From assembly GCA_928212115.1 (NCBI GenBank), contig CAKMRJ010003334.1, positions 40,931,594 through 40,995,593 on the forward strand: a DNA stretch of 64,000 nt. The letters run 5' to 3'. This DNA comes from Lactuca virosa. Its lineage: Eukaryota > Streptophyta > Magnoliopsida > Asterales > Asteraceae. The translations under genes and the position numbers were made by a program. Each line of letters begins with the position of its first letter. Position 1 is the stretch's first letter. Below are positions 19,861 to 31,342 of this stretch, piece after piece. The notes under the pieces were generated by a model. The model searched no databases and had not been told where the DNA came from. It saw only the letters and a program-made list of their open reading frames with translations.

Positions 19861-20577
19861 TGTTGGGTTTTGAGCATTCTAACACACATATGGTGTACAT
19901 GCAACCCTAAATACCTTGGATCTATGTTTTCTCTATTATACATGCAAATATAAATTTCCCAAAGTATTGTTCTAACTAGCATAATATAAAGTACATGTAA
20001 TATAAAATCTAGTAGAATTACATACCTCTTTGTTGGTGCTTGATGTCTTCAAGCTTTAAGATCTTAGCCCCAATAGTGTGGAAGCCTCAAATGGAATCAC
20101 AAATCACCAAAACACCTTGGAAGAACTTGAGAGAATATGTATGCACACTAAAATCGGCCCACTCTTATTTTCACATACTTGTGCCAATTTTGTGAGCCAA
20201 GGACCCCTTTATATATTATGGAGGATTAGGGTTACATCCATGTAAACCCTAATACCCATGACCTTTCATTTACATAGGATCCATGGGTTAAAAGCTCCAT
20301 GGACCATCCATGAAAGCTTAGCCCAACCTAAATGAACTTGGCCCATTCCATATATATAAGAGTCCATATTTAATTAGTTCTTTTTGATCACTTAATTAAT
20401 TACTAATTAAATAATATGATTCCATATTAAAATATTAGAACTTATAATATATTAATATACTATTCTCAAAAGACTATCCATATAAATTGTGCCGGTGAAG
20501 TGCAACCCAAATGGACCATGCCGGGTCTGGTCAAGTACATACCAAATATAGTTATGGACTTAGACATTAATCCAACA
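19861..20577 (-). repeat. 5' LTR of Copia-B (717 bp)
   Basis: Partner of 12905-13648, shorter by small deletions such as near 20400 and 20455. Followed by the TTAGT duplication at 20578-20582. Confidence 0.94.
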
Positions 20578-21400
20578 TTAGTGTGATGATGTTTTGGACC
20601 TTTTTAGTCCCAAGAATGGATCTTTATGACTCAAATTCGTTTATAGGCCTAGGGTTGCCACCCTTGATGCTAATGGTGTCCCTACATCAGTAAAGTTTCG
20701 ATCTTTGAGGTATTATTGGGTTCATGCAAGAGTTAGGACCACATTTATGGAAGTTGGTTGCTATTCCTTGAGATTTGGACTTAAGGGGGCATGCTTAGTC
20801 ACCAAGTCCGTGACTTTATGATTCTAGAGGTCCTAGATAGATTGGATTTGTGTTTCGATAGCATGGCTTAAGCATTAAGTGCTTAATGGCCCGTTTTTGA
20901 AAGATGGACGTGAACGCCCTGCGTAGGTCTTGGAAACGTGTTGCGTTCCCACTGGAGCTCGCGATCTGAACCAAGGAGGAACGCCCAACGTTCCACAAGG
21001 GAACGTCATGCATTCGTTGCGACAATGGGCCTTTTTGGGCCATTTCCTTGGACTAGTTGATTATGGGCCTTAGTGGATTATTCTTTTGGGCTAATAATGG
21101 ATTTTATTGCATATTGGACTTGAGGGAAGGCACATTTGAGAAGTTGGGCCCAATTTAGAAAATTGGGGCATAAGTGGGCCATTAGTGGGCTTGGTGAGAA
21201 TATATGGATTTGGGCCTTCATGTTATGGATTTGGGGCTTAGGTCATGGGTCCATTTAGACCAGGGGTAAAATGACCATTTTACCCTAAGAAGGATTGGTT
21301 GGATTTTGACTAAGTGTTATTTGGTAATGATAGCTCGGGGAGTCGTGGGAGTAGCCGATAGAGATTCCTTATCGAGAGATACAGCAGCCAGATTTGCGAG

Positions 21401-21964
21401 GTGAGTCCTCTTCCAGTAGGAACGGGTCTAAGGCACCAAGGCCAGCCCGTTTATGTATGCTAGCAATGTCGGGGTTAGCCCGATGTAGTTTATATGCTTC
21501 CGGACTTCGGTCCGATGTCGGGGCAAGCCCGAGGAATGTTTGTATGCTTGATGTCTTCGTGATTCTTTCATGTGTTCGTTTATATGTTCCGGACTTCGGT
21601 CCAATGTCAGGGCAAGCCCGAGGAATGTTTAGCTTATATGTTATGTGTTATGTGTTCCGGGCTTCGGTCTGATGCCGGGGCAATCCCAAGGAATGTTTAT
21701 ATGTTTATGTTATGTGTTTATGTTATATGCTTGTTGATATGATATATGTATACCGGACTTCGGTCTGATGTCGGGCGGGGCCCGTTGTCGGATTTCAGTC
21801 TGATGCCGGGCGGGGCCCGATGCCGGACTTTAGTCCGATGCCGGGCGGGGCCGATGTAGCAGGCAAGGCCTAATGTATGTTATTATGTGATTATGTGTAT
21901 GGTATGTGGTAGTTTGGGGAGACTCAATAAGCTTCGTGCTTACAGTTTTCAGTTTTGGTTTCAG
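21401..21964 (+). other. Predicted leader intron, Tekay-2 5' LTR
   Basis: 564 bases from GAG|GTGAGT to TTTCAG|GT, with AATAAGC in the branch region. The 3' LTR copy is 36219-36694 (476 bases); the length difference comes from minisatellite units lying inside. Confidence 0.5.
21440..21860 (+). repeat. Minisatellite in Tekay-2 5' LTR
   Basis: Seven or eight imperfect copies of CGGACTTCGGTCCGATGYCGG followed by GGCAAGCCC- or GCGGGGCCC-like sequence. The 3' LTR (about 36290-36600) has fewer, lacking the compact GCGGGGCCC units at 21770-21850. Confidence 0.88.
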
Positions 21965-22175
21965 GTACTTATGGTAGCAAGGAGAAGGGCTCGGTATGAT
22001 TGCAGTGCACACACCATTTATTTAGCCTGGGATGTTTTATACTCTGATATGTTTTGACAGATGTTTATGATATTTTGAGATACATGACTTATGATTTTAT
22101 ATGATGTTCGATGCCTATGGTTTTCTTAATAATTAAAAACGAAATTTTGGACTGTATTTCTGGGATGTTTCAAGT

Positions 22176-22188
22176 TGGTATCAGAGCC
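22176..22188 (+). promoter_or_regulatory. Primer binding site of Tekay-2
   Basis: TGGTATCAGAGCC three bases after the LTR end, complementary to initiator-Met tRNA. Confidence 0.93.
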
Positions 22189-23090
22189 TTGGTTTGAGAG
22201 ATTCGGGCACACTCTCGGGTGTGTCTGGACTTAAACTGAGGACTTGGTATGAAAATTTTCAAAAGAAAACCATCTTTATAAATAGAATTTTGAAAAGCAT
22301 TTTTTTTAAAAGAGAAAAGAACTTTGAAAAAGAAAAAAGGGTATGGTGCATGCAATCAGCCGAGCTCAAGTAAGTTCTCCCAAATTACCCATACAAGTTT
22401 ATGTTATGATATGTGTATGAGAACTGCATGCTATATTAGGACTAAGGATCTAGGGAGGATGCCTTACGTGGCTGTTATATGTTTATCTGCTTTATGAACT
22501 GCATGCTAGTACAGATTAGTTAGGGATATGATGGCCTAATTAGGATATGCTTAATTATGTTACTCAATGCTCGAATGCTGCTTTCTTTGTGCTTTTAGGA
22601 GTTATAGTTATATTTTACTAACTAGTAAACGAATATGTTAAGTTACATATTGTAAGGACTAAATAATTTCAGAAGGTTAGGTCTAACTCTATTTCGCAAC
22701 TCTTGTCTGAGTCCAACCGTTGTAGGGTAGGATCTCTCATTTGAAGAAATATCTAGTCTTAGTGATATGTAATGGTATTCGCGAGCTAGTTAGGGGAGAT
22801 AGCAGGGACTTCTTATACAGCTGATGGCGGAGAGTGGATTGGTGATTACCCTAGGGCAAGCCTAGGATGAGATTAGCGCACGAAGCATTAGGAGTAGAAG
22901 GGACTTGGTGAAGTCAAGGCAGTTTTTGAGGAAAGTACGGATAGATGTGGAAGGTTGTATGGGCCCGTACTATTGAAAGCAGAGGATCCGTACTCGAATC
23001 AAGGAAGGCTGAGATGAACCCAGGAAACTTGTAATATGTGAGATCCCTCGAGTTATGATGAGTATACTGATGTTTGTTATGGTGTATTTT
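22189..23090 (+). other. Leader of Tekay-2
   Basis: Homologous to 857-1819. The donor-like CAA|GTAAGT is kept at 22370; the acceptor-like CAG of Tekay-1 reads CAA here. A hairpin with a GGGCCC loop lies at 22954-22973, with imperfect arms. Confidence 0.75.
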
Positions 23091-24302
23091 CAATGTGGTG
23101 ACGCTACGCACAAGACCATTCGGCAGTTCAGGCGTCGGTGAGGGATCAGGCTCGGGCTCTGAAGCCGGGCAACTAGACGATCAGACTAGGGAGTTCATCT
23201 CCTCTGAGATTACGCGCAATATTCTGGATCAGACTCCTATGATCTTCGTCACGATCAAGGAGGGTATTATGGAGCTTATGGATGAGACGTTGAGTGCCTT
23301 CCGTACTGAGATGGCGGCCATGATGGGGTCGTGCACACTGACATTCAGGGATTTCAAAGCTTGTGGAGCTCCCGATTAACATGGGGCTCGGGACCCCATT
23401 GCGAGTACCAGATGGTTGGCAGATGTCGCTAACGCATTCCGCACCAGCAGATGTCCTGAGGGGGACAAGGTTCGACTTGCGTCCTGTCTTCTGAAGGACA
23501 GGACATGTGACTGGTGGGAGGAGGTCGAACATGCCATTGGTGATGACGCAGCTCTTGATGCTATGACTTAGGGTGATTTTTCGGCCAGGTTCAGGGCTGA
23601 GTTTGCACCTGTGATAAAGGTGCAGCAGCTTGCTAGGGAGTCCCAGCATCTTCAACAGACGACGGAGACGGTGACGAGATCACCGCGATGTTTAGGGAGA
23701 GGGACCTTCTCGTTCCGCAGTACGTGGCGGGAGAGGAGATGAAAAAGGCCCGATATGATGAGATGTTGCGGAGTGATATCCTCCAGTTTGTGAGCTGCTC
23801 CAACTGCAAGACGCTAGAGGACATGATTGCTAGGGCTCGAGAGAGAGAGAGAGTTGGATTTAGAGATGGAGAGGAAGAGGAAACCCGAGGGGGTTCAGTC
23901 AGGGAGTTCAGGCAAGAAGCCCAAGGTATCATACCATAGACCTAGGAGCCAGCAGGGCCGCAACCGTTGTGACAAATGCGGCAAGTTGCAAGAGGGGGAC
24001 GTGCAAGGCAGGGAGTTCAGGCTGCTTCAAGTGCAGCTGTACTGGACATGTGAGCAGAGATTGTACAACTACTACCACCACCAGAACAATATTAGATCTA
24101 ATTTGCTTTCAATGCAATCAGAGGGGACACAAACGCTCCCAGTGCCCGAGTTTAGCAGCAGCAGGGCAGGTGGCAGCACCCGACCTTGCTACATTGAGGA
24201 TTACCGACGGTCGCCAGGCCCGGGCGGATGCGCCAGTGGCCAAGAGCAGAGCCTTCCAGTTGACAACAGAGGAGGCACGAGCAGCTCCCGACGTGGCGAC
24301 GG
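23091..24302 (+). pseudogene. gag: gag of Tekay-2, broken
   Basis: Same domain plan as the Tekay-1 gag. The initiation codon is displaced by an indel at about 23090. A TAA at 23377-23379 replaces the Phe of DFHGA, a TAG follows near 23570, and there are frame changes near 23675 and 23900-23970. The capsid-like domain (WLADVANAF, RTCDWWEEV, FRAEFAPV) is recognisable at about 23330-23640. The first zinc knuckle lacks its usual Gly and reads CFKCSCTGHVSRDC; the second is CFQCNQRGHKRSQC. The tail TTEEARAAPDVAT meets the intron-like stretch. Confidence 0.88.
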
Positions 24303-24368
24303 GTATGTATCTTCTCCTTATCTCTTTATTTGTATTGATTATTGCTTATGTTTATGTGTTTGTTATAG
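24303..24368 (+). other. Predicted 66-base intron between gag and protease
   Basis: Starts GTATGT (matching the plant donor consensus) and ends TGTTATAG. It separates the gag tail from GSFLVND and FDSGATRSF of protease. Because 66 is divisible by three, the unspliced form stays open and would insert about 22 very hydrophobic residues. Confidence 0.6.
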
Positions 24369-24800
24369 GATCGTTCTTAGTGAACGATATATTAGCCTTG
24401 GTACTGTTTGATTCGGGTGCCACCCGATCTTTTGTATCGCTCGCGCTCAGCAAGCGATTCACAGGGGCTCCTGGAGAGCTAGATATCCCACTTGATGTGG
24501 AGATAGCAGATGATAGGGCCGTCAGGGTTGCGAGGGTTCACCGAGGATGTACACTACATTTATTTGATGAGTAGTTTCTTGTGGATCTAGTCCCTATTCC
24601 CCTGCGAGGGAATAAGGTTATAGTGAGCATGGATTGGTTGACCCCAATGGGGCAGTGATTGACTGCGAGCTTCAGCTAGTGAGGATTCGAACTCCTAGTG
24701 GGGGAAGGTTGGTCATTCAGGGTGAGAGGGCGCAAGGTGGTTTGACCCTATGTTCTGCAGCGAGAGCGAGGCGCTACCTCCAGCAGGGTTGCGTGGGTTA
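24369..24800 (+). pseudogene. Aspartic protease of Tekay-2
   Basis: Active site FDSGATRSFVS at about 24408-24440, then a TAG at 24572-24574 in place of Gln before the FLVDLVPIPLRGNKV block. The SMDWL motif is near 24628, immediately followed by a one-base frameshift near 24640. The C-terminal part (GAVIDCELQLVRIRTPSGG) is in the new frame. Would process Gag-Pol if intact. Confidence 0.85.
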
Positions 24801-25794
24801 TGTCGCCTATGTCATGGATACCCGGGACAAGGGTAAGGCGACAATAGATGACGTACCGGTAGTGCGAGAGTACCTGGACGTATTCCCGAAGGATTTACCT
24901 GGGATACCTCCGGAGAGGCAGGTTGAGTTCAGAATTGACCTGGTCCCTGGTGCGGCTCCGATAGCCAAGGCACGATATCGTTTAGCTCCTCCCGAGATGC
25001 AGGAGTTGTCTTCGCAGCTACAAGAGCTGCTAGACAAGGGATTTATCAGACCGAGTAGTTCGCCATGGGGAGCCCCGATCCTGTTTGTGAAGAAGAAGGA
25101 CGGGTCGCATCGGATGTGCATAGACTACCGAGAGATGAATAAGGTAACGGTGAAGAACTGTTATCCCCTCCGATGATTGATGATTTGTTTGACCAGCTAC
25201 AGGGTGCATCTTAGTTCTCCAAGATTGAGCTGCGAGTGGGTTATCACTAGATGCTAGTCATAGACGAGGAGGTGCAGAAGACAGCTTTTAGGACTCGTTA
25301 TGGTCACTATGAGTTCGTGGTGATGCCGTTTGGGCTCACCAATGCTCCAGCCGCGTTCATGGACCTCATGAACCGCGTGTGCAGACCGATGATGGACCGG
25401 TCTATGATAGTTTTCATTGATGACATCTTGGTTTATTCCAAGACTCAGGAGCAACATGAGGAGCACCTGAGGGAGGTGCTGGAGACTTTGAGGAGGGAGA
25501 GACTTTTCGCAAAATTCTCCAAGTGTGAGTTTTGGTTGAGCGAGGTGCAGTTTCTGGGGCACCTTGTCCACCAGAAGGGTATTCTAGTCGATCCGACCAA
25601 GATAGAGGCCATGATGCAGTGGGAGGTTCCGAGGTCTCCAACTGAGATTCAGAGTTGGTTTAGCGGGTTATTACAGGAGATTCATCCAGGATTTCTACAA
25701 GATCGATGTTCCTTTGACCCGACTGACCAAGAAGTCGGTGACATTCTGCTGGGGGCCTGAGCAGCAGGCAGCCTTCGAGACTCTCTGACGGCGG
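24801..25794 (+). pseudogene. pol: Reverse transcriptase of Tekay-2, broken
   Basis: Starts with DLPGIPPERQVEF and keeps the block lost in Tekay-1 (GFIRPSSSPWGAPILFV). The frame shifts near 25170; between there and 25250 the fingers/palm block is damaged (WFSKID reads with a stop at about 25214). From 25251 it is open again: VMPFGLTNAPAAF, catalytic FIDDILVYS at about 25415, FSKCEFWL. A second frameshift lies near 25655 in the connection region, and a TGA near 25786. Confidence 0.92.
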
Positions 25795-27051
25795 TTGTGT
25801 GAGGCGCCGATTTTGACTCTGCCAGAGGGCGTCGATGACCTTGTGGTTTACTGTGACGCTTCGATTATGGGCATGGGTGCGGTATTGATGCAGCGGGGTC
25901 ACGTGATAGCATACGCCTCGAGGCAGCTGAAGCCTCACGAGGCTAACTATCCGACGCATGATTTGGAGCTGGGGGTTGTGGTGTTCGCCCTCAAGATTTG
26001 GCGGCATTACCTCTATGGGGTCCGTTGTACCATTTACCCGGACCACAAGAGTTTAAGGTACCTCATGGATCAGCTGAATCTGAACATGAGGCAGCGTCGG
26101 TGGTTAGATGTGGTGAAGGACTACGACTGCGAGATCCTTTACCACCCGGGCAAGGCCAATGTGGTGGCCGATGCCATGATCCGTAAGGCGGTAACGACCT
26201 CGATTCAAGACATCTATCTGAGGATGACAGTGGTTACTCCATTATTAGAGCAGTTCAGAGCAGTGCAGGTCAAGGGCCTGAAGGAAGAGCACCAGAAGTG
26301 CGAGCGGATCGTAGGCCGGGTGGCCTCATTTGATTATGATAGCTGTGGGTTGCTGACCCTGCATGGGAGGGTATGGGTTCCGTACTGGGGCGAAGTATGG
26401 CATATTCTGATGGATGAGGTCCACAAGTCGAGGTTCTCCATCCATCCCGGGGTGACGAAGATGTATCGGGATCTTCGCCTTCATTACTGGTGGCCCTGCA
26501 TGAAGCGGGACGTAGCATGGTATGTAGAGCGGTGCTTGACTTGCAGGAAGGTCAAGGCCGAGCACCAGAGACCACACGGCAAGATGCAGTCGTTAGACAT
26601 TCCTTTGTGGAAATGGGAAGATATCACCATGGATTTCATCACCAAGCTTCCCAGGACCGCACGTGGAGTAAATTCGATATGGGTCATCGCGGATCGGTTG
26701 ACCAAGAGTGCTCATTTTATCCCGATCCAGGAGAGCATATCGGCCGAGAAGCTGGCCGATATCTACGTGCGTGAGATAGTGGCACAGCATGGAGTGCCTG
26801 TCTCGGTGGTGTCAGACCGAGATGTCCGTTTCACTTCCAGGTTTTGGAAGCGGTTTCACGAGGAGATGGGTACTCGTCTCCACTTCAGCACCGCTTTCCA
26901 CCCTCAGACGGATGGACATAGCGAGAGGACGATTCAAACTCTCGAGGACATGCTGCGCGCATGTGTTTTGGATTTAGGTGGCAGTTGGGATACGTATCTT
27001 CCGTTAGCGGAATTTTCGAATAACAACAGTTACCACGCCAACATAGACTGA
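25795..27051 (+). pseudogene. pol: RNase H and integrase core of Tekay-2 (longest open stretch)
   Basis: About 418 codons without a stop. RNase H: VVYCDASIMGMGAV, DLELGVVVFALKIW, HKSLRYL, HPGKANVVADA. The Asp of the usual YTDHKS reads YPDHKS with the Asp kept, but LSRK reads MIRK. The integrase H2C2 zinc-binding part spans about 26420-26555 (His pair, then CLTCRK). The DDE core keeps all three acids: TMDFI near 26630, VVSDRDVRF near 26810 and GHSERT near 26915. It stops after HANID at 27051, where a CA to TG-type change makes TGA. The host-directed C-terminal part follows at 27064. Confidence 0.94.
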
Positions 27052-27063
27052 CATCCCTTTGAG

Positions 27064-27594
27064 ATGCTCTACGGGAGGAAATGTAGGACCCCAATCTGTT
27101 GGGGCGAGTTCGGTCAGAGAGTCATGGGGAGTACTGAAGTAGTACTCAAGACTACTGAGAGAATCCAACAGGTCCGGAGCGGGCTCCAGACTGCTCAGAG
27201 TCGGCAGAAGAGCTACACCGACAAGCGGTGTTTAGACTTGGAGTTTCAGGCGGGCGATATGGTCCTCCTGAAGGTGTCACCTTGGAAAGGTGTCATCCGG
27301 TTCAGGAAGCAGGGCAAGTTGGGCCCCAGATACATTAGTCCGTTCAGGGTGTTGGCTCGGGTGGGCCGGGTTGCTTATCGTTTAGAACTTCCAGCAGAGC
27401 TCAGCCAGATCCACAACACTTTCCATGTTTCTTAGTTACGAAAGTGCTTAGTGGATGACTCTGCGGCTGTGCCCCTAGAGGACATTCAGGTTGATGACAG
27501 CCTGAATTACATTGAGAGACCGGTAGTTATTCTTGATAAGAAGACGAATGAGCTAAGGAACAAGAGGGTTGAGTTGGTGAAGGTACAATGGCAG
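27064..27594 (+). pseudogene. pol: Integrase C-terminus and first half of chromodomain
   Basis: Reads LYGRKCRTPICWGE, GDMVLLKVSPWKGVIRF, GKLGPRYI and IHNTFHVS, the GPY/F module of Ty3/gypsy integrases, then a TAG at 27433-27435 where Gln is expected. It continues LNYIERPVVILDKKTNELRNK into the chromodomain and is cut by the CACTA element at codon level (after the CAG of the TSD). The remainder is at 34789-34890. Confidence 0.9.
27592..27594. repeat. Target site duplication of the CACTA element (CAG)
   Basis: CAG here and at 34786-34788; deleting the element and one copy restores a continuous chromodomain codon series. Confidence 0.88.
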
Positions 27595-27680
27595 CACTAC
27601 TAGAAAAACAGCCTTTTACGACGCGCAAACAATGACACGCAGTGATTTACGATACACATTTTTTGTGTGTCCTTAAAATA
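27595..27680 (+). repeat. Left terminal inverted repeat of CACTA element
   Basis: The outer 26 bases are an exact inverted copy of the right end apart from junction differences; further in are GACGCGCAAAC and GACACGCAG words. Confidence 0.9.
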
Positions 27681-28508
27681 ATGTTAGTTTTTCAAAATAT
27701 GAAGGATAGAGGACGCGCATTTTTGCGTGCCCTAAAATTGGTGTCCAACAAAAAAAAATTCAAACACGGAGGGCACCTATCTTAAACGGCTGTCGTGTAA
27801 GAATGTCGTTTTATAGATTTTTAGTGAAACGCGCCCCCATCCTTTAACACCTAAGGGGGGAAATGAAATCCCAAAAAATTCAAAGCCCCGCTTGTTCTGA
27901 GATCTTCTCCCTTTCATATTTTTGATGTTGATGTTATCAAAGTGATGCATCTCCTCCTTCTGGTGTAAAATCCTCTAATGAAGAAACCCTATTAGCACTG
28001 TGCGGTTGTGAATCTTTCTCCCTTTCAGATTTTTGGCGCTCTGCAACCATGGTATCAACTACAAACCACAATGAACCCTAGATCATATTCAATACTTATC
28101 CGTCCCCTATTCACCACTTGCTACCAGCTATCACCATTTTTATGGCCTCCAAGCTCTAAATTAGGGTTTACTTTGGCGATAATTTCAATTTATCTTACAC
28201 CACATCCCAACTCTCCGGTCCTAAATCCCCCATTGCTACTCCGCCTATTTTCTCCGGGCTTTGCCTCTCTTCGAAGCTCGACTCCACGTCACTCTTCACA
28301 ACTCAATCACCCTTCTAAAATGTCAATTCTCACATATGTCTCTCATCTCCTTCTAAACGACCTTACACCCGTATAGTCGCCATGGACGGTACAAGGAAGG
28401 TATATATACATGTTTTTTTTTTCATTTTAGATAGTTTTTATGTGCTATCAGATCTATTGGTTGATATATCACAAACTCAATTTGTCTGCTTATAACGCTA
28501 TTTTTTAG
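27681..28508. other. CACTA left interior, unidentified
   Basis: Subterminal sequence followed by C/T-rich DNA that reads open on the + strand at about 28008-28376 but with low-complexity composition and no family I recognise. It ends in a T-rich tract and TTTTTTAG, which looks like the acceptor of the PPR exon. Confidence 0.5.
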
Positions 28509-28730
28509 GGTTGTTGCCTTGAACAAGAATCAGTTACTGATGCGCACAAGGTGCTCGGCATAATGTCTCTGTTAGGTGTTCACCCAGATGAGACCACTTT
28601 TGGCTACCTTATCTATCTATATGCAACAAAAGGACTCGAGCATAAGATGATTGAACTACAAGACTTGGTATCTAGGTTCAATTTGCCAAATAAATCCATT
28701 TTTATTAGTAATCTGATCAGGAGGTTATAT
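28509..28730 (+). pseudogene. Captured PPR protein exon
   Basis: After the acceptor-like TTTTTTAG the frame reads AHKVLGIMSLLGVHPDETTF followed by GYLIYLYATKGLEHKM and ELQDLVSRFNLPNKS. The spacing of VHPDETTFGYLIYLYATKG fits pentatricopeptide repeats, the RNA-binding helical repeats of organelle proteins. About 70 codons are present, a small part of any such gene, and no start codon or neighbouring exon is recognised. Confidence 0.65.
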
Positions 28731-29344
28731 GAACCTTTCTGGACAAAAACATCATTATGATATATCAACATCATCTGTAACCTCACTTTTTTCACATGAT
28801 ATAAACTTTTTTGACTCTGAAAGTGTTGGAGATTTGACTAGTCGGTTAGGATCAGATTGTCACGTGTTATTGGGAATGATCTTAACCTAATATTACACAA
28901 TCTTCTTCAGGTATTTGTATTTCAAAACATATAAAAAGTATCCATGACCTCACCTTGAAGTAAGTAACTTAGTTTATATATTTTGTTTCAGGCCACAGGG
29001 GCTTTGATCTACTTGTTAGTGTTGTCTTGGCCACTTGGCTTATTCACATTGGCCATATGCTCTACTTTGTTATTAGTTATGTTAAAATATGGACAATAAG
29101 TTCTCCTATTTGTCTTTTAGAAGATTGATCATATGCAGTAAGTGTAAATGTTGATGCTTTTATCAAATATAAAAGTTTAAATTGAAACACATGTCTTATA
29201 TCCATGAAGGAGCTTCATTTGGTACTCTTTTTGACTTGTTATTACAGATAATTGAAGCATGTGAGTTATTGGATTTGGATTTGTAATCTTGATTTTTGAC
29301 TTGTTAATACAGATAATTGAAGCATGTTTTATATCCGTGAAGGA
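28731..29344. other. CACTA interior between PPR and hydrolase pieces
   Basis: AT-rich, intron-like sequence with a partial duplication (GATAATTGAAGCATGT at about 29248 and 29311). No coding signature. Confidence 0.5.
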
Positions 29345-29854
29345 GATTCATTTGGTACTCTTTTTGGACCTACCCTTGAGCTTAGAATAGTTTCTAGATA
29401 GAGAGTGTATTATGAGACTCTAAAATATGAAAAAGACATAAATGGTGGATTTGTGTCAGCCTTTGGATACTCAACTGCCACCGTTGCTGCAGCAGCTGGT
29501 CATGTTCTCTCTACAGAGGTGTGCTTTTTCCACTATCGCCCTCAATCTTGATGAATCTTATTCCAAAATTGTGACTTTTTTGGCAGTGGTATAGTCTTTT
29601 TGGCATCAAGAAGTCAACTTGATTCAACTAAAAGATATTCTATTCGGTATTGGAAGTGGAATTGTTATCTAATATAGTTGAATTTGATTTCAAATCACTC
29701 ACGGGATTTTTCTTGTTTTTTTTATTTTCAGTATGCTGTTGTGGGAAGTGAAGGTCCTGCAATTCTTCTTGTGCATGGTTTTGGTGCTTTTTTGGAGCAT
29801 TATCGTTGATGTTATTGGGGAACCAGTTCATCTTGTTAGGAATTCATTTGGAGG
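29345..29854 (+). pseudogene. Captured alpha/beta-hydrolase gene fragment
   Basis: Three exon-like blocks separated by introns. 29345-29518 reads FGTLFGPTLEL, then YETLKYEKDINGGFVSAFGY, ending at GAG|GTGTGC. A block at about 29584-29690 reads WYSLFGIKKS and RYWKWN. After TTTTCAG, 29732-29807 reads YAVVGSEGPAILLVHGFGAF with the oxyanion HGFGAF motif. It then jumps with a frameshift to DVIGEPVHLVRNSFGG, the nucleophile elbow, where Gly-Asn-Ser reads RNS. I recall this arrangement from the plant DNA photolyase protein with a C-terminal alpha/beta hydrolase (Arabidopsis At4g25290 type); that assignment is from memory. Confidence 0.65.
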
Positions 29855-31342
29855 TTTTTTTCTCAATATTTTATAAACTTTGTTTTTAATTCTATAAATT
29901 ATAATGATAATCGTTGGTCTTTTTATGTTTCCAAACAATTTCTTTTTCAATTGTCATTGCTATTTTCCTGTTAACATTTTTTCCCATTTCAATGGTTTTT
30001 TGTGATTTTTGTGTCTGGGTAGTCCGCGTTAACGATCCTGCTGGTAAAATGTTATGGTTATGACTATTTTGCCCTTGCTTTCACTACTTTGTAAATATGG
30101 TAAAGAAAATGGATAATCCAAGGGTAAAATGGTCAATTTACAAATTTAACGGATGTGATGTTAAGTTCCAAATTTAACGGTTGTGACATACGAAATCTTT
30201 GTACAATGTCAGAGTTTCATATATATTTCAAAAAAAAAATTCCTTTGCAATTTTCATATGTATTTCCCTGTTTTTGACTATTTATTGCCTCTTTTATATT
30301 GTGAAAATTATGTTTGGGCTGTTGTTTATGAGGTAATATGTATTGATGTTTGTTTGGGATTTAGACCAGGGATCTCTATTCTCATCGAAATCTATGCTTC
30401 CTTATGAACTGCAAATGTAAACTTGATTAAAAAAAAATTCAAGAATGTATAATCAAAACGAAAATTTTGGAAGATGAACATTGCCCAATTGGGTATCCAG
30501 ATAAAATTTCTTTGTTTCTACATGTCTTGAAGTTCTGTCAGTTTGTTGACAATGGCGGCTTTTTCATTAGTGGCTTCAATGATTTTCACATGAAAAACAA
30601 TAGAAATACCAAGTTCTTCTAATTCTATGGATTGGAACCTTGTCTCCTAATGTTTTTGATTACTGAATTTTTATGCCCTATTTTAATTGTTTTTGTTTCA
30701 TCATGTTGTCCCTTGTAACAGTTCAATAACTTGCAAGCTATATAGATGATTTTTCAATTGGTATGTCAAAAGTTCAGAACAAAGAGAAGCAGTTGATGTA
30801 GACACCTACTACACATAGGTTAAACTTAATTTAACTTTTGTTATTATATCATTTCCCTTCATTTATATTATTATTTATACAGTTTGAAGTTTGAACTTAA
30901 CCAATTATATCATCTTCTATGCAAGGTTCCTTCTTCTGGGTGCCTTTGGTTAGTGAGAATTTGTTATCTGTCATAGATGTGGCCCCACTTAGTTTAGTTG
31001 GAAGCTATATAGATGATTCTTCAATTGGTATGTCAAAAGTTTCTTACTTTATGTTTCTATTTGGCTTGTAAGTTGTAACTTCAAGTTGTTATGCTAACCA
31101 TTGTTTGATATATTGACAGCTATTCAAGAGTATCGAAGAAGATAGATTGTTGTTACAGTTGTTTAAAGGTCTAAGAAGCAGTCGATTGCTTTAGTACCAA
31201 AAGAAATTCCAAGATTAGCCCTTAGATTCTTTCCATTTTTCAATCCAACCCTTTTTCCACATAAGCCACCCCCTGCATCTGTTTATTTTCTGCTTCATCA
31301 GATTAATGACCATATTGTCCCTTCTCTCTGAATGTAAGAGAT
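29855..31342. other. CACTA interior between hydrolase and MCM6 pieces
   Basis: AT-rich and intron-like. A 36-base segment around AAGCTATATAGATGATT is duplicated (about 30736-30772 and 31004-31040). Some short stretches may be further captured exons but none is recognised. Confidence 0.45.

Larger units (their letters stand above)
12905..20577 (-). mobile_element. Copia-B: non-autonomous copia inside the Tekay-2 LTR
   Basis: Complete LTR element in minus orientation: 3' LTR 12905-13648, polypurine tract, about 6.2 kb interior, primer site 19849-19859, 5' LTR 19861-20577. The target duplication TTAGT is at 12900-12904 and 20578-20582. LTRs start TGTTGGG, end CCAACA and differ by a few percent. 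Only a decayed gag is recognisable; no integrase, RT or RNase H is seen, and the space is filled by hairpin-rich non-coding sequence. Confidence 0.94.
20583..22172 (+). repeat. 5' LTR of Tekay-2, second part
   Basis: Continues the LTR after Copia-B and ends GATGTTTCA at 22172. It holds GAACGC- and CGTTCC-type words (20905-21010), a predicted intron at 21401-21964 (GCGAG|GTGAGT to TTTCAG|GT) and a minisatellite of CCGGACTTCGGTCCGATG units at about 21440-21860. Confidence 0.93.

Noticed and set aside
28008..28376. A 122-codon open frame inside the CACTA element
   Set aside because: Composition is C/T-rich with Pro/Leu/Ser-rich translation, no known motif and no exon-like borders; probably chance.
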